This document shows, piece by piece, positions 1 through 8,697 of a stretch of 64,000 nucleotides of DNA; positions within the stretch are counted from its first letter, which is position 1, and each line of letters begins with the position of its first letter. The stretch lies in NCBI RefSeq assembly GCF_001428825.1, contig NZ_LMIT01000009.1:171475-235474 (forward strand), given 5' to 3'. The position numbers and the translations under genes were made by a program. The notes below the pieces were generated by a model. That model was not told the DNA's origin and did not search any database. It saw nothing but the letters and a program-made list of their open reading frames with translations. The DNA is from Nocardioides sp. Root240. GTDB lineage: Bacteria; Actinomycetota; Actinomycetes; Propionibacteriales; Nocardioidaceae.

Positions 1-1
1 C

Positions 2-34
2 ACGGTTCGTGGTGCCATCTCCGACGGTTCGTGG
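2..34. repeat. Two copies of an 11-bp word, period 22
   Basis: The word ACGGTTCGTGG occurs at 2-12 and again at 24-34, separated by 11 bp, just after the bioD stop codon. It looks like the end of a 22-bp-period tandem array continuing beyond the window edge. Its function is unknown. Confidence 0.55.
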
Positions 35-35
35 G

Positions 36-755
36 TCAGGGGAACCAGGTGGGGGCGGCGGTGCGGAAGTCGTCGCCGGACAGGGAGCCGGCGCCTTCGG
101 GGAGCACGGCGAGGACGGGTACGCCGGTGACGCGGGGGAGGTCCTCGCGGTTGCAGGTCTCGGCGAGGCCGGGCGACGACGGCCAGGAGCCGATGACGAG
201 GCCGGCGGGCTCGACCTGGACCGCGCGCAGCGCCGTGCAGGTGAGCTCGGTGTGGTTGAGGGTGCCGAGGCCGGCGCGGGTCACGACGACGACCTCGACG
301 GGCGAGGAGACGACGTCGTCGGCGCCCCGGCGGCGCAGCGTGAAGGTCAGGTCGCGGGCGAGGTCGAGCAGGGTGCCGCCCTCGGCGTCGAGGCGCACGA
401 GGAGGCCGCCGGCGCCCTCGACCAGCACGACGTCGTACGACGCCCCGGCGACCAGCTCGCGGATCCGGGCGACGTGCTCACGGACGGTCGGGATCGCGAC
501 CCCCTGGCGGCGGGCGGCGGTGTCGGGGGCGAGCGGCTCGTCGAGCGCGACGAACTGCACGGTCTCCACGCCGGCGAGCGACCGCACGGTGTCGACGTCC
601 GGGGTGTCGGGTTCGGTGCCGCCGATGCCGGTCTGCACCGGCTTCACGACGAGCACCCGCTCGCCGGCAGCCGCGGCGCGGGCGGCGAGGGCAGCGGTGG
701 CGACGGTCTTCCCGACGCCGGTGTCGGTGCCGGTGACCACGACGACCCGGGTCAC
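36..755 (-). CDS. bioD: Dethiobiotin synthetase BioD
   Basis: BioD closes the ureido ring of dethiobiotin from 7,8-diaminononanoate, CO2 and ATP in the cytoplasm, the penultimate step of biotin synthesis. The 239-residue protein has the family P-loop GTDTGVGKT at 9-17, KPVQTG at 38-43 and the EGAGGLL motif at 114-120. Length fits the family. The GTG start overlaps the bioF stop by four bases (GTGA), which marks translational coupling and fixes the start; longer readings of this frame would run antisense-like through bioF. It is the last gene of a bioB-bioA-bioF-bioD operon. Confidence 0.95.
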   Translation of the reverse strand: MTRVVVVTGTDTGVGKTVATAALAARAAAAGERVLVVKPVQTGIGGTEPDTPDVDTVRSLAGVETVQFVALDEPLAPDTAARRQGVAIPTVREHVARIRELVAGASYDVVLVEGAGGLLVRLDAEGGTLLDLARDLTFTLRRRGADDVVSSPVEVVVVTRAGLGTLNHTELTCTALRAVQVEPAGLVIGSWPSSPGLAETCNREDLPRVTGVPVLAVLPEGAGSLSGDDFRTAAPTWFP

Positions 756-1879
756 TGGTGCTCCTTGACCAGCTCCACGAGGGTGTCGACGGCGCGCGCC
801 CAGTCGTCGGCAGGTACGCCGGCCGTGACCGTGATGCGCAGGCGCGAGATGCCGTCCGGGACCGACGGCGGGCGGAAGCAGCCGACTCGCAGGCCGGCCT
901 CGAGCGCGGCGGCCTGGGCCGCGACGGCGGCCTGCGGCGAGGACATCGGCACTGACAGCACCGCGCCCGCGGGGGCGACCACGCCGAGCACGTCGGCCAG
1001 CGCGGCGACCCGCGACCGTACGGTCGCACCCAGCTCGGGACGACGGCGGATCTCGCGCAGCGCGGCGAGCGCGCCCGCGGTCGGCGCCGGCGCGAGCCCG
1101 GTGTCGAAGATGAACGGCCGGGCCCGGTTGACCAGGTGCTCGCGCAGCGCCGTCGGGCCGAGCACGGCCCCGCCCTGGCTGCCGAGCGACTTCGAGAGGG
1201 TCGCGGTGACCACGACGTGAGGCAGGCCGGCCAGGCCCAGCGTGGTGACCAGGCCGGGGCCGTGGACGCCGACGCCGTGCGCCTCGTCGACGACCAGCAG
1301 GGCGTCGTACTCCTCGCAGAGGGCGGCCAGTTCCACCAGCGGCGCCGCGTCGCCGAGCACGGAGTAGACCGACTCGACGAGCACCATCGCCCGCTCGCCC
1401 GCGTCGTGGGCGGCGACGAGGCCGGCGTGCACCGCGTCCACGTCGCTGTGCGGAACCACCGTCAACGCAGCCCGCGAGAGGCGGACCGCATCGACCAGCG
1501 AGGCGTGGATGTGCGCGTCGGAGAGGACCCGGACGGTGCGGTCGGCGAGAGCGGTCACGATCGCGAGGTTGGCGTGGTAGCCGGTCGAGAAGACCAGTGC
1601 GGAGGGCTGCTCGAGGTAGTCGGCGAGCTCGTTCTCGAGCTCGCCGTGCAGCGCGAAGGTGCCGCTGACCAGGCGTGAGGCGCTGGCCCCGGAGCCCCAC
1701 TGCAGCGCGGCGTCCGCGGCCGCCTGCCGTACGGCGGGGTCGCGGGCGAGCCCGAGGTAGTCGTTGCCGGCGAGGTCGGTCGTCGGGTCGTCGGCCGGCC
1801 GCTCGCGCAGCCGCCGGGTCAACCCGGCCTCCTCACGCTTGCTCGCCTCGTCCGCGAGCCAGTCCTGCCAGGCGCTCAT
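752..1879 (-). CDS. bioF: 8-amino-7-oxononanoate synthase BioF
   Basis: This PLP enzyme condenses pimeloyl-thioester with alanine to 8-amino-7-oxononanoate. The 375-residue protein has the alpha-oxoamine synthase hallmarks: DEAHGVG at 198-204 and the PLP-lysine motif SKSLGSQGG with Lys230, plus the N-terminal NDYLGL motif at 39-44. The ATG overlaps the bioA stop by four bases. No bioC, bioH or bioI gene is present, so the pimelate moiety must come from elsewhere in the genome or from outside. Confidence 0.95.
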   Translation of the reverse strand: MSAWQDWLADEASKREEAGLTRRLRERPADDPTTDLAGNDYLGLARDPAVRQAAADAALQWGSGASASRLVSGTFALHGELENELADYLEQPSALVFSTGYHANLAIVTALADRTVRVLSDAHIHASLVDAVRLSRAALTVVPHSDVDAVHAGLVAAHDAGERAMVLVESVYSVLGDAAPLVELAALCEEYDALLVVDEAHGVGVHGPGLVTTLGLAGLPHVVVTATLSKSLGSQGGAVLGPTALREHLVNRARPFIFDTGLAPAPTAGALAALREIRRRPELGATVRSRVAALADVLGVVAPAGAVLSVPMSSPQAAVAAQAAALEAGLRVGCFRPPSVPDGISRLRITVTAGVPADDWARAVDTLVELVKEHQ

Positions 1880-3168
1880 CCGGCCCTCACCGCCGCTCCG
1901 ATTCCTGCGACGAGCGTGTCGAGCTCGTCGTCACTGATGACGTACGGCGGCATCGCGTAGACCAGGTCCCGGAAGGGCCGCAGCCACACGCCCGCCTCGA
2001 TGGCCGCGTCGGTGGCCGCCACGACGTCGACGTCGTGGTCGAGCTGCACGACGCCGACGGCGCCGAGGGTGCGTACGTCGCGCACGCCCGGCAGGTCGCG
2101 CAGCGGCGCCAGGCCGGTGGCCAGCCGGGAGCCGATGTGCCCGACGGTCGCGCTCCAGTCGCCAGCCAGCAGCACGTCGATCGACGCGCTCGCGACGGCG
2201 CAGGCCAAGGGGTTCCCCATGAAGGTCGGACCGTGCATGACGACCCCGGCCTCGCTGGCGGAGATCCCGCGGGCGACGGCGTCGGTGGTCAGGACCGCCG
2301 CGAGCGTGAGGTAGCCGCCCGTCAGCGCCTTGCCGACGCAGAGGATGTCGGGGGTCACCAGGTCGCTGACGAACAGGTGGCCGGTGCGGCCGAAGCCGGT
2401 CGCGATCTCGTCGAAGACGAGCAGGAGGCCGTGCTCGTCGGCGACCTCGCGCAGCACCTTCAGGCAGGCTGCGGGGTAGGGCCACATGCCGCCCGCGCCC
2501 TGGAGCAGCGGCTCGACGATGATGCCCGCGAGCTCGTGGTGGTGCTGGTCGGCGATGTGCCGCAGCGTCGTCGCCCACTGGGCGACCTCGTCCTCCGGGG
2601 CGAGGGCCGAGGGAGGCTGCGGTGCGAAGACCTGCTGGGGGAGCAGCCCCTGCCACATCGCGTGCATCCCGCCGACCGGGTCGGTCACGCTCATGCAGTC
2701 GAAGGTGTCGCCGTGGTAGCCGCCGAGCACGGTGAGCATCCGGGTGCGGTCGGGGCGGCCGACGCCGCGCTGGTACTGCAGCACCATCTTCATCGCGACC
2801 TCGACCGACACCGAGCCGGAGTCGGCGAGGAACACCCGCTCCAGCGGCTCGGGCGTGACCGAGAGGAGTCGACGGCCGAGCTCCACCGCGGGGGCGTGGG
2901 TCAGGCCGCCGAACATGACGTGCGAGAACTCCGCGGCCTGGTCACGCAGGGCTGCGTCGAGCACCGGGTGCCGGTAGCCGTGGATCGCCGACCACCAGGA
3001 GGACATGCCGTCGACGACCTCGCGGCCGTCGTACCCACCGCCGAGGGTGAGACGCGCGCCGGACGCGCCGGTGACGAGCCGCACCGGGGTGGGCTCGGTC
3101 ATCGACGTGTACGGGTGCCAGAGGTGCTCGCGGTCGAAGGCGAGCACGTCGGCCGGCGCGGTGGTCAT
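1876..3168 (-). CDS. bioA: Adenosylmethionine-8-amino-7-oxononanoate aminotransferase BioA
   Basis: A class III PLP aminotransferase that moves the amino group of SAM onto 8-amino-7-oxononanoate to give 7,8-diaminononanoate. The chosen ATG gives 430 residues beginning MTTAPADVL, with the BioA N-terminal HLWHPYTSM at 16-24, [12 protein letters not shown] at 252-263 and the PLP lysine in GKALTGG (Lys280). The frame extends upstream without a stop, but this ATG sits four bases after the bioB stop and begins where the family begins. The 3' end overlaps bioF by four bases. Confidence 0.94.
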   Translation of the reverse strand: MTTAPADVLAFDREHLWHPYTSMTEPTPVRLVTGASGARLTLGGGYDGREVVDGMSSWWSAIHGYRHPVLDAALRDQAAEFSHVMFGGLTHAPAVELGRRLLSVTPEPLERVFLADSGSVSVEVAMKMVLQYQRGVGRPDRTRMLTVLGGYHGDTFDCMSVTDPVGGMHAMWQGLLPQQVFAPQPPSALAPEDEVAQWATTLRHIADQHHHELAGIIVEPLLQGAGGMWPYPAACLKVLREVADEHGLLLVFDEIATGFGRTGHLFVSDLVTPDILCVGKALTGGYLTLAAVLTTDAVARGISASEAGVVMHGPTFMGNPLACAVASASIDVLLAGDWSATVGHIGSRLATGLAPLRDLPGVRDVRTLGAVGVVQLDHDVDVVAATDAAIEAGVWLRPFRDLVYAMPPYVISDDELDTLVAGIGAAVRAG

Positions 3169-3172
3169 GGCC

Positions 3173-4372
3173 TCAGGCGTTGGCAGCGACTTCGGTCCCG
3201 GCGCCGCGGGAGCGGATGACCGGCTTCTCGGCGGGCGCCGCCTCGGCAGGCGCCGCGGCGACCGAGCAGCCACCGCAGCCGTCGCCGCAGCCGGAGCCGG
3301 CCGAGGAGCCGCACGGCGTGGTCGCGTGCGCGCGGTGCACGGTCGCGGCGTTGGCCTCGTGGGTCGCGATCAGCTCGGCGAAGCCGGCGTCGTCGAGGCC
3401 CAGGATCGAGAAGCCGTTGTCGCGCAGCATGTGCAGGTCGGCGAGCGCGTCCTGGCCCTCGGAGGTGAGGTAGTCGCCGAGGAAGATCGAGTTCGCGACG
3501 TGCAGCGCGGTGGCCTGCAGGGTCCGCAGGTGCATCTCGCGGCCGCCGGCGATGCGGATCTCCTTGTCGGGGCACACGAAGCGCGCCATCGTCAGGATCT
3601 TCACGCAGCGGGTGGGGGAGAGCTCCCAGGTGTTCTCGTACGGCGTGCCGTCGAACGGCATCAGGAAGTTCACCGGGATCGAGTCGGACTCCAGCGCCTT
3701 CAGGGCGAAGAGGGCCTCGACGAGCTGCTCGTCGGTCTCGCCGAGTCCGGCGATCAGGCCGGAGCAGGGGGACAGGCCGGCCGACTTGGCCTTGCCGATG
3801 GTGTCGACGCGGTCGGCGTAGGTGTGCGTCTGGACGATGTTGTCGTGGTTGGACTCGGCGGTGTTGATGTTGTGGTTGTAGGCATCGACACCGGCGCCCT
3901 TGAGCCGCTCGGCCTGGCCGTCCTTGAGCAGGCCGAGGCAGGCACAGACCTCGACGCCGTCGTACTCGTCCTTGAGGGCCTCGGTCATCTCGACGACCTT
4001 GTCGATGTCGCGGTCCGAGGGGCCGCGGCCGGAGGACACCATGCAGACGCGGGTCGCGCCGCCGCGCAGACCGGCCCCGGCCTGCTTGAGGGTCTCCTCC
4101 TTCGAGAGGTAGGAGTACTTGAGGATCGGCGCCTCGGAGCCCATCGCCTGGCTGCAGTAGTTGCAGTTCTCGGGGCACAGGCCGGACTTGAGGTTGACCA
4201 GGTAGTTGACCTTGACCGTGTTGCCGAAGTGCTCGCGGCGCAGGCGGCCGGCGGCGGCGACGAGGAACATCAGCTCGGAGTCGGGCGCCTGCAGGACGGC
4301 GAGTGCGTCGGCCTCGGTCGCCGCGCCGCCCTCGAGGATGCGGGTGGCGAGCGCGTCGAAGTTCGTGGTCAT
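3173..4372 (-). CDS. bioB: Biotin synthase BioB with a Cys-rich C-terminal tail
   Basis: A radical SAM enzyme that inserts sulfur into dethiobiotin. The radical SAM cluster motif CxxxCxxC (CPENCNYC) lies at about 66-73 and the core is typical of BioB. The ATG at 4372 is preferred over an upstream GTG at 4378 because AGGAG then sits five bases before it. Odd feature: after the core the protein carries an extra roughly 50 residues with four cysteines at about 354-369 in a Gly/Ser-rich stretch, followed by an Ala/Pro linker. BioB is the first gene of the operon and faces bioQ across the BioQ-like operator. Confidence 0.95.
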   Translation of the reverse strand: MTTNFDALATRILEGGAATEADALAVLQAPDSELMFLVAAAGRLRREHFGNTVKVNYLVNLKSGLCPENCNYCSQAMGSEAPILKYSYLSKEETLKQAGAGLRGGATRVCMVSSGRGPSDRDIDKVVEMTEALKDEYDGVEVCACLGLLKDGQAERLKGAGVDAYNHNINTAESNHDNIVQTHTYADRVDTIGKAKSAGLSPCSGLIAGLGETDEQLVEALFALKALESDSIPVNFLMPFDGTPYENTWELSPTRCVKILTMARFVCPDKEIRIAGGREMHLRTLQATALHVANSIFLGDYLTSEGQDALADLHMLRDNGFSILGLDDAGFAELIATHEANAATVHRAHATTPCGSSAGSGCGDGCGGCSVAAAPAEAAPAEKPVIRSRGAGTEVAANA

Positions 4373-4394
4373 GGGCACTCCTGGTGCGGTAAGT

Positions 4395-4407
4395 TGAACA
4401 CTGTTCA
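4395..4407. promoter_or_regulatory. BioQ-type operator between bioB and bioQ
   Basis: TGAAC-ACT-GTTCA is a perfect 5-3-5 inverted repeat in the 70-bp divergent spacer. It closely resembles the TGAAC-N3-GTTAC operator described for the TetR repressor BioQ of Corynebacterium glutamicum. Its position suits repression of bioBAFD and autorepression of the TetR gene. Confidence 0.8.
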
Positions 4408-4442
4408 GTTGAAGGGTAACGGGGATCGGGGGGACGCGCCAG

Positions 4443-4943
4443 ATGGGCTACCGACGTACGGACGTCCTCGAGCGGGCGATCGAGCTCCTCGACGCGGGCG
4501 GCATCGACGGGTTGACCATGCGCAAGCTCGCCGCCGACCTCGGTGTCCAGCCCGGCGCGCTCTACCACCACTTCGCGAGCAAGGACGCGCTGTACGCCGC
4601 GATCGCGGACGAGATCCTGCGTCGCGGCCGGCGCCCCGCCGAGATCCTCGCCTGGGACGCGGAGGTGCAGCTGCTGTGCCTGGGCCTGCGCAGCGCGATG
4701 GCCCGCCACCGCGACGGCGCCCTGCTGATCACACAGGTCCACCGCGCCGACGGCGAGGCCCTGGAGCAGCCGCTGCGCGACGCGCTGGCCCGTGGGGGCG
4801 TGGACGACGACCTCGCCCGCGTCGGCGCGCGGACGCTCGTCCGGCTGGTCCTGGCCCACGAGCACGACGACGCGGACGACTTCAACGTCGCGCTCGGGCT
4901 GGTCCTCGACGGGTTGCGCCAGCGGGTCACCGCGTCGACGTGA
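4443..4943 (+). CDS. bioQ: TetR-family repressor, probable BioQ
   Basis: A 166-residue TetR regulator. The N-terminal helix-turn-helix covers roughly residues 5-50, with the typical [18 protein letters not shown] and [11 protein letters not shown] segments; the rest is the variable ligand-binding part. BioQ represses biotin genes in actinobacteria. The assignment rests on divergence from bioB and on the BioQ-like palindrome between them; a GGGGGG tract upstream can serve as ribosome binding site. The 3' end overlaps the convergent membrane-protein gene by 17 bp, so antisense pairing at the ends of the two mRNAs is possible. Confidence 0.8.
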   Translation: MGYRRTDVLERAIELLDAGGIDGLTMRKLAADLGVQPGALYHHFASKDALYAAIADEILRRGRRPAEILAWDAEVQLLCLGLRSAMARHRDGALLITQVHRADGEALEQPLRDALARGGVDDDLARVGARTLVRLVLAHEHDDADDFNVALGLVLDGLRQRVTAST

Positions 4944-5739
4944 ACGTCACGCTCCGCGGGTCGTTGGCGGCGCGCTGGAGGGTGGCGCGGGTGCAGTCCC
5001 AGCAGTTCTGCTGGACGACGACGCGGTGGCCGCCGACGTCGAGCACCCACCACCGGCCGTGGTACGGCGGCGGCGCGCCGACGACCGTGGCGGTACGTCC
5101 GGGGAGCTGGACCGCGCCGTCCCCGCTGCAGCGGGAGGCGTCGTAGGCCCGTGGGACGTCGGCCTCCAGGTAGTAGCCGCTCGCGCCGCCCAGGCGGACG
5201 GGCTCCGGGGCGGAGACCTCGAAGACGGGGAGCGCGGCCATCGCGGCGACGAGGGCGTCGACGCCCGGCCCGACCGGGACGATCCCCCCGGCGCAGGGGT
5301 CGCGCGGCACGCCGTAGTCGTCCCCCGCGAGCTCGACCTTGAGCACCACCGCGGCGCTGGAGAGGAAGAGTCCGTCGTCGTGGGCCGAGGAGCCGTCGGG
5401 CAGGTCGACGTCGTAGGAGATGTCCTCGCCCAGGTCGATCCGGTAGCGGCCGGCGGGCACGTCGACGAAGTCCTCGCCGGCGGGCGCGGCGGGCAGGGCG
5501 TGCACCCCCTCGGGCAGGTCGCTCGGCGAACGGGTGGGCTCCTTGACGGGCTGGGAGTCGTCGCGCCCGTCGCCGTGCGTGGCGATCCCGATGCCGCCGG
5601 CGACGAGGACGACCGCAGCGAGCGCGCCGACCAGCCCCCGCGCCCGGTGCTGCCGACGTCGCGCGGTGTGCTCGAGCGAGGCGAAGTCCGGTGGCGTGAC
5701 GTCGTGCGCCAACTCCCTCAGCCCGTCCCAGTCAGCCAT
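4927..5739 (-). CDS. Membrane-anchored protein, putative anti-sigma/sensor, paralogue of the nearby lipoprotein
   Basis: A 270-residue protein with a short cytoplasmic N-terminus (about 1-33), one transmembrane segment (about 34-52) and a roughly 200-residue outside domain. That domain is clearly paralogous to the lipoprotein at 6287-7036: shared AGRYRIDLGE, SAHDDGLFL, PRDPCAGGI, YDAS and VVVQQNCWDC segments, including a CxxC. The ATG lies within the last codons of the sigma gene (8-bp overlap when that gene is read through its shift), so the two are coupled. Layout and coupling suggest an anti-sigma factor with an extracytoplasmic sensor, but I recognise no zinc anti-sigma motif, so function is inferred. 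Confidence 0.65.
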   Translation of the reverse strand: MADWDGLRELAHDVTPPDFASLEHTARRRQHRARGLVGALAAVVLVAGGIGIATHGDGRDDSQPVKEPTRSPSDLPEGVHALPAAPAGEDFVDVPAGRYRIDLGEDISYDVDLPDGSSAHDDGLFLSSAAVVLKVELAGDDYGVPRDPCAGGIVPVGPGVDALVAAMAALPVFEVSAPEPVRLGGASGYYLEADVPRAYDASRCSGDGAVQLPGRTATVVGAPPPYHGRWWVLDVGGHRVVVQQNCWDCTRATLQRAANDPRSVTFTSTR

Positions 5740-6267
5740 GGCTCGGTTCCTCCCTCTCGGTGGCCTGCTCCGAGTCGGCCAGCAGCTCGGCGAGCCGCTG
5801 GCGTCCCCTGCCCAGCCGGGACTTGACGGTGCCGGCCGGGAGCCCGAGGTCGTCGCGATCTCGTCGACCGTCCGGTCGGCGAGGTGGTGGAGCACCACCA
5901 CCTCGCGCTGACCGACGTCGAGCTGGGCCAGGGCGGACACGAGAGCGACGTGCTCGGGCCCGATCTCGGCGACCGGGGCCGGCCCACGGTCGAGGGCCTG
6001 GTGGTGTCGTACGACGGCACGGTGGCGCCACCCGCCGTGCAGCCGGCGGAGCGCGACGGTCCGGATCCACGCCTCGGGGTTGAGCACGGACTGGAGGGTG
6101 CGCCGCTTCCGGAGCGCGGTGATGAAGGCCTCCTGCACCGCGTCCTCGGCGTCGGCGAGGTCGCCGCAGAGGGCGTACATCTGGACCACCAGCCGTCGGT
6201 ACGACGCTGCGTACAGCGCGTCGAGGTCGTGCACCTCGCGCCTGCCGTCAATGAGCGCCCCCGTCAT
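5732..6267 (-). pseudogene. ECF sigma factor interrupted by a one-base frameshift
   Basis: The first frame encodes MTGALIDGRREV, region 2 (LYAASYRRLV ... DAEDAVQEAF) and the start of region 4 (QREVVVLHHLADRTVDEIATT). The recognition helix LGLPAGTVKSRLGRGRQRL and the C-terminus are then found in the next frame. One missing base near 5840-5847 (GGGCTC where GGGCCTC would keep frame) explains it; total length 536 is one short of 179 codons. The repaired stop overlaps the next gene's ATG, as expected for an intact operon. Either a recent inactivating mutation or an assembly error. It would read promoters for its own locus, as ECF factors commonly do. Confidence 0.8.
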
Positions 6268-6286
6268 CCGGATCAACCGTCCCGCA

Positions 6287-7036
6287 TCACGGCGCGGCTG
6301 TGAAGGCGAGCGTCGAGGGGATCGGGCGCGCGGCGTCGAGCTGGGCGGCCGAGCAGTCCCAGCAGTTCTGCTGGACGACCACGCGCTGGCCGTGGACGTC
6401 GAGGACCCACCAGCGTCCGTCGTACGGCGGAGGCGCGCTGACCGCGGTGTCGGGGTTGCTGGGGAGCTGGAGCGAGCCCATGCTGCTGCAGCCGGAGGCG
6501 TCGTAGGCCTCGGGGCTGTTGGCCTCGAGGTAGAAGCCGTCCGCTCCGCCGAGCGAGACGGGCTCCGGCTCCGAGACCTCGTAGACGGGCACGCCGGCCA
6601 GGTCGTCGACCAGGGCGTCGACGCCGGCACCGGAGGGGAGGATGCCGCCCGCGCACGGGTCGCGCGGCGCGCCGTACTCCCTGCCGGCGAGCTCGACCTT
6701 CAGCACGGCCGAGCCGGAGGCGAGGAACAGGCCGTCGTCGTGGGCGGAGGTGCCCTCGGGCAGGTCAACGTCGAACGAGAGCCCCTCGCCGAGGTCGATC
6801 CGGTAGCGGCCGGCGGTCAAGTCGACGAAGTCCTTGCCGGCGGCGCGCGCGGGGAGCGCCCGAACGCCGTCGGGAAGGTCGTCGTCGGCGACCGGGCTCG
6901 TGGTCGGGCCGGTGGCGGGGCTGGTGGACGGCTGGTCGGCCGCCTTGTCGTCATCTGCGTCGTCGGAGCAGGCGCCGAGGAGGGCCGTGGCCGCCACGAG
7001 CGCGACCGAGGTCCGGAGGAAGGTGGTGTGTCTCAT
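6287..7036 (-). CDS. Lipoprotein, paralogue of the downstream membrane-anchored protein
   Basis: A 249-residue protein with a signal peptide and lipobox LGAC (Cys near residue 22), followed by a Thr/Ser/Pro/Asp linker and the same domain as the product of 4927-5739, including the PRDPCAGGI and QQNCWDC segments. It begins the operon; its stop is 19 bases before the sigma gene. I do not recognise the domain. Having the same domain once as a free lipoprotein and once tethered to a putative anti-sigma factor suggests sensing by competition or exchange, which is an inference. The upstream 110-bp spacer must also hold the divergent zwf promoter. Confidence 0.75.
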   Translation of the reverse strand: MRHTTFLRTSVALVAATALLGACSDDADDDKAADQPSTSPATGPTTSPVADDDLPDGVRALPARAAGKDFVDLTAGRYRIDLGEGLSFDVDLPEGTSAHDDGLFLASGSAVLKVELAGREYGAPRDPCAGGILPSGAGVDALVDDLAGVPVYEVSEPEPVSLGGADGFYLEANSPEAYDASGCSSMGSLQLPSNPDTAVSAPPPYDGRWWVLDVHGQRVVVQQNCWDCSAAQLDAARPIPSTLAFTAAP

Positions 7037-7146
7037 GCACCCACGAGGTCCGAGCCGTGCGCCGGGTTCCCGGGCGCGTCGAATCTTTACCCGGCGACCG
7101 GGACGGACGCCTCTCGTTATCGTGGAGGTAACACCGAGGAGGCAGT

Positions 7147-8604
7147 GTGGACGACATGGCACCGAAGACCCAGAAGCCGGTGACGGTGGTCCTGTTCGGG
7201 GCGACGGGGGACCTCGCTCGGCGCAAGCTGTTGCCGGGACTGCTCCATCTCTTCGAGACCGGCTTGCTGCCCCAGCTCCAGATCGTCGGTACGTCGCTCG
7301 ACGAGCACACGACCGAGTCCTTCGTCGCGTTCGTGCACGAGGCGGTCAAGGAGTTCTCGGGCGACGACGGCGACATGGATGCCTGGCCCGAGTTCGCGCC
7401 GCTCCTGCACTGGGCGCCCGGGGCCGAGGGCGCGGCCGGGCTGCGGGCCGCGGTCGAGAAGGCCGAGTCCACGCTCGAGGGCGACCGGATCCGCCTGCAC
7501 TACCTGAGCGTCCCGCCGAAGGCGGCGCTCTCGGTGGTCAAGACGCTCGACGACGCCGAGCTGGTCGAGGGCAGCCGGATCATCATGGAGAAGCCCTTCG
7601 GTGTCGACCTCGCCTCCGCGAAGGCCCTCAACGCCGAGCTGCACAAGACCTTCGACGAGTCGCAGATCTACCGGATCGACCACTTCCTCGGGAAGGAGGC
7701 CGCGCAGAACATCCTCGCGTTCCGGTTCGCCAACGGCCTGTTCGAGCCGATCTGGCACCGCAACAACATCGACCACGTCCAGATCGACGTGCCCGAGGAG
7801 CTCGGCCTCGACCAGCGGGCCAACTTCTACGAGTCGACCGGGGCCTACAAGGACATGGTCGTCACCCACCTCTTCCAGGTGCTCGCCTTCACCGCGATGG
7901 AGCCGCCGACCTCGCTCGCCCCGGACGCGATCCGGGAGGAGAAGGACAAGGTCTTCCGGTCGATGCTGCCGATCGACCCGGCCGACGTGGTGCGCGGGCA
8001 GTACCAGGGCTACCGCGACATCCCGGGCGTCGCGCGCGAGTCGGAGACCGAGACCTTCATCGCGCTCAAGTGCTTCATCGACAACTGGCGCTGGGCCGGC
8101 GTGCCCTTCTACCTGCGCACCGGCAAGCGGATGGCCGAGGGGGCGCGGATCATCTCGATCGCCTTCAAGGAGCCCCCGAAGTCGATGTTCCCGGCCAACT
8201 CGGGCGTCGGCGACCACGGCCCCGACCACCTCACCTTCGACCTCGCCGACAAGGCCAAGATGTCGCTGTCCTTCTACGGCAAGCGCCCCGGGCCCGGCAT
8301 GAAGCTGGACAAGCTCTCGATGCAGTTCGCGATGGGCGACACGACCTGGGCCGGCTCCGTGCTCGAGGCCTACGAACGCCTCATCTACGACGCCGCGCGC
8401 GGCGACCAGACCCTGTTCAACTCCGCCGAGGGCATCGAGCGGCTCTGGGAGGTCTCCGCGCCGCTGCTCGAGAACCCGCCGATCGTGCGGCCCTACCGCC
8501 AGGGCAGCTGGGGCCCCAACCAGATCCACCAGCTGATCGCGCCCTACGCCTGGCGGTTGCCGTTCGAGCGGGCCTGGCGCGACCCGAACGCCACCGGCGG
8601 CTGA
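7147..8604 (+). CDS. zwf: Glucose-6-phosphate 1-dehydrogenase
   Basis: Oxidises glucose 6-phosphate to 6-phosphogluconolactone, feeding the oxidative pentose phosphate pathway. The 485-residue protein has the Rossmann motif GATGDLA near residues 18-24 and the active-site signature RIDHFLGKE at about 176-184 with the catalytic His. A GAGGAGG ribosome site lies four bases before the GTG start; the in-frame ATG nine bases later is possible. It stands alone: no opcA, tal, tkt or pgl gene is next to it, unlike many actinobacterial zwf loci, so this may be a second zwf copy. Confidence 0.93.
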   Translation: MDDMAPKTQKPVTVVLFGATGDLARRKLLPGLLHLFETGLLPQLQIVGTSLDEHTTESFVAFVHEAVKEFSGDDGDMDAWPEFAPLLHWAPGAEGAAGLRAAVEKAESTLEGDRIRLHYLSVPPKAALSVVKTLDDAELVEGSRIIMEKPFGVDLASAKALNAELHKTFDESQIYRIDHFLGKEAAQNILAFRFANGLFEPIWHRNNIDHVQIDVPEELGLDQRANFYESTGAYKDMVVTHLFQVLAFTAMEPPTSLAPDAIREEKDKVFRSMLPIDPADVVRGQYQGYRDIPGVARESETETFIALKCFIDNWRWAGVPFYLRTGKRMAEGARIISIAFKEPPKSMFPANSGVGDHGPDHLTFDLADKAKMSLSFYGKRPGPGMKLDKLSMQFAMGDTTWAGSVLEAYERLIYDAARGDQTLFNSAEGIERLWEVSAPLLENPPIVRPYRQGSWGPNQIHQLIAPYAWRLPFERAWRDPNATGG

Positions 8605-8644
8605 GGTTCGACCCGGGAAGTCTGGGGAAATGCTGCCGTGACCA

Positions 8645-8666
8645 GGCCCGCCTGAGAGGCTGGGCC
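8645..8666. terminator. Possible zwf terminator hairpin
   Basis: GGCCC-GCCT / AGGC-TGGGCC arms with a one-base bulge and a GAG loop, about 40 bases after the zwf stop. There is no T-tract, so support is modest. Confidence 0.4.
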
Positions 8667-8697
8667 GCGATCCCCCAGCTCGGAAGAGGTTTGTCTC

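Noticed and set aside
3005..5146. A very long plus-strand open frame opposite bioA, bioB and part of bioQ
   Set aside because: It is a shadow of GC-rich third-position bias; its translation is repetitive Ala/Gly/Arg/Val without domains, while the opposite strand encodes clear enzymes.
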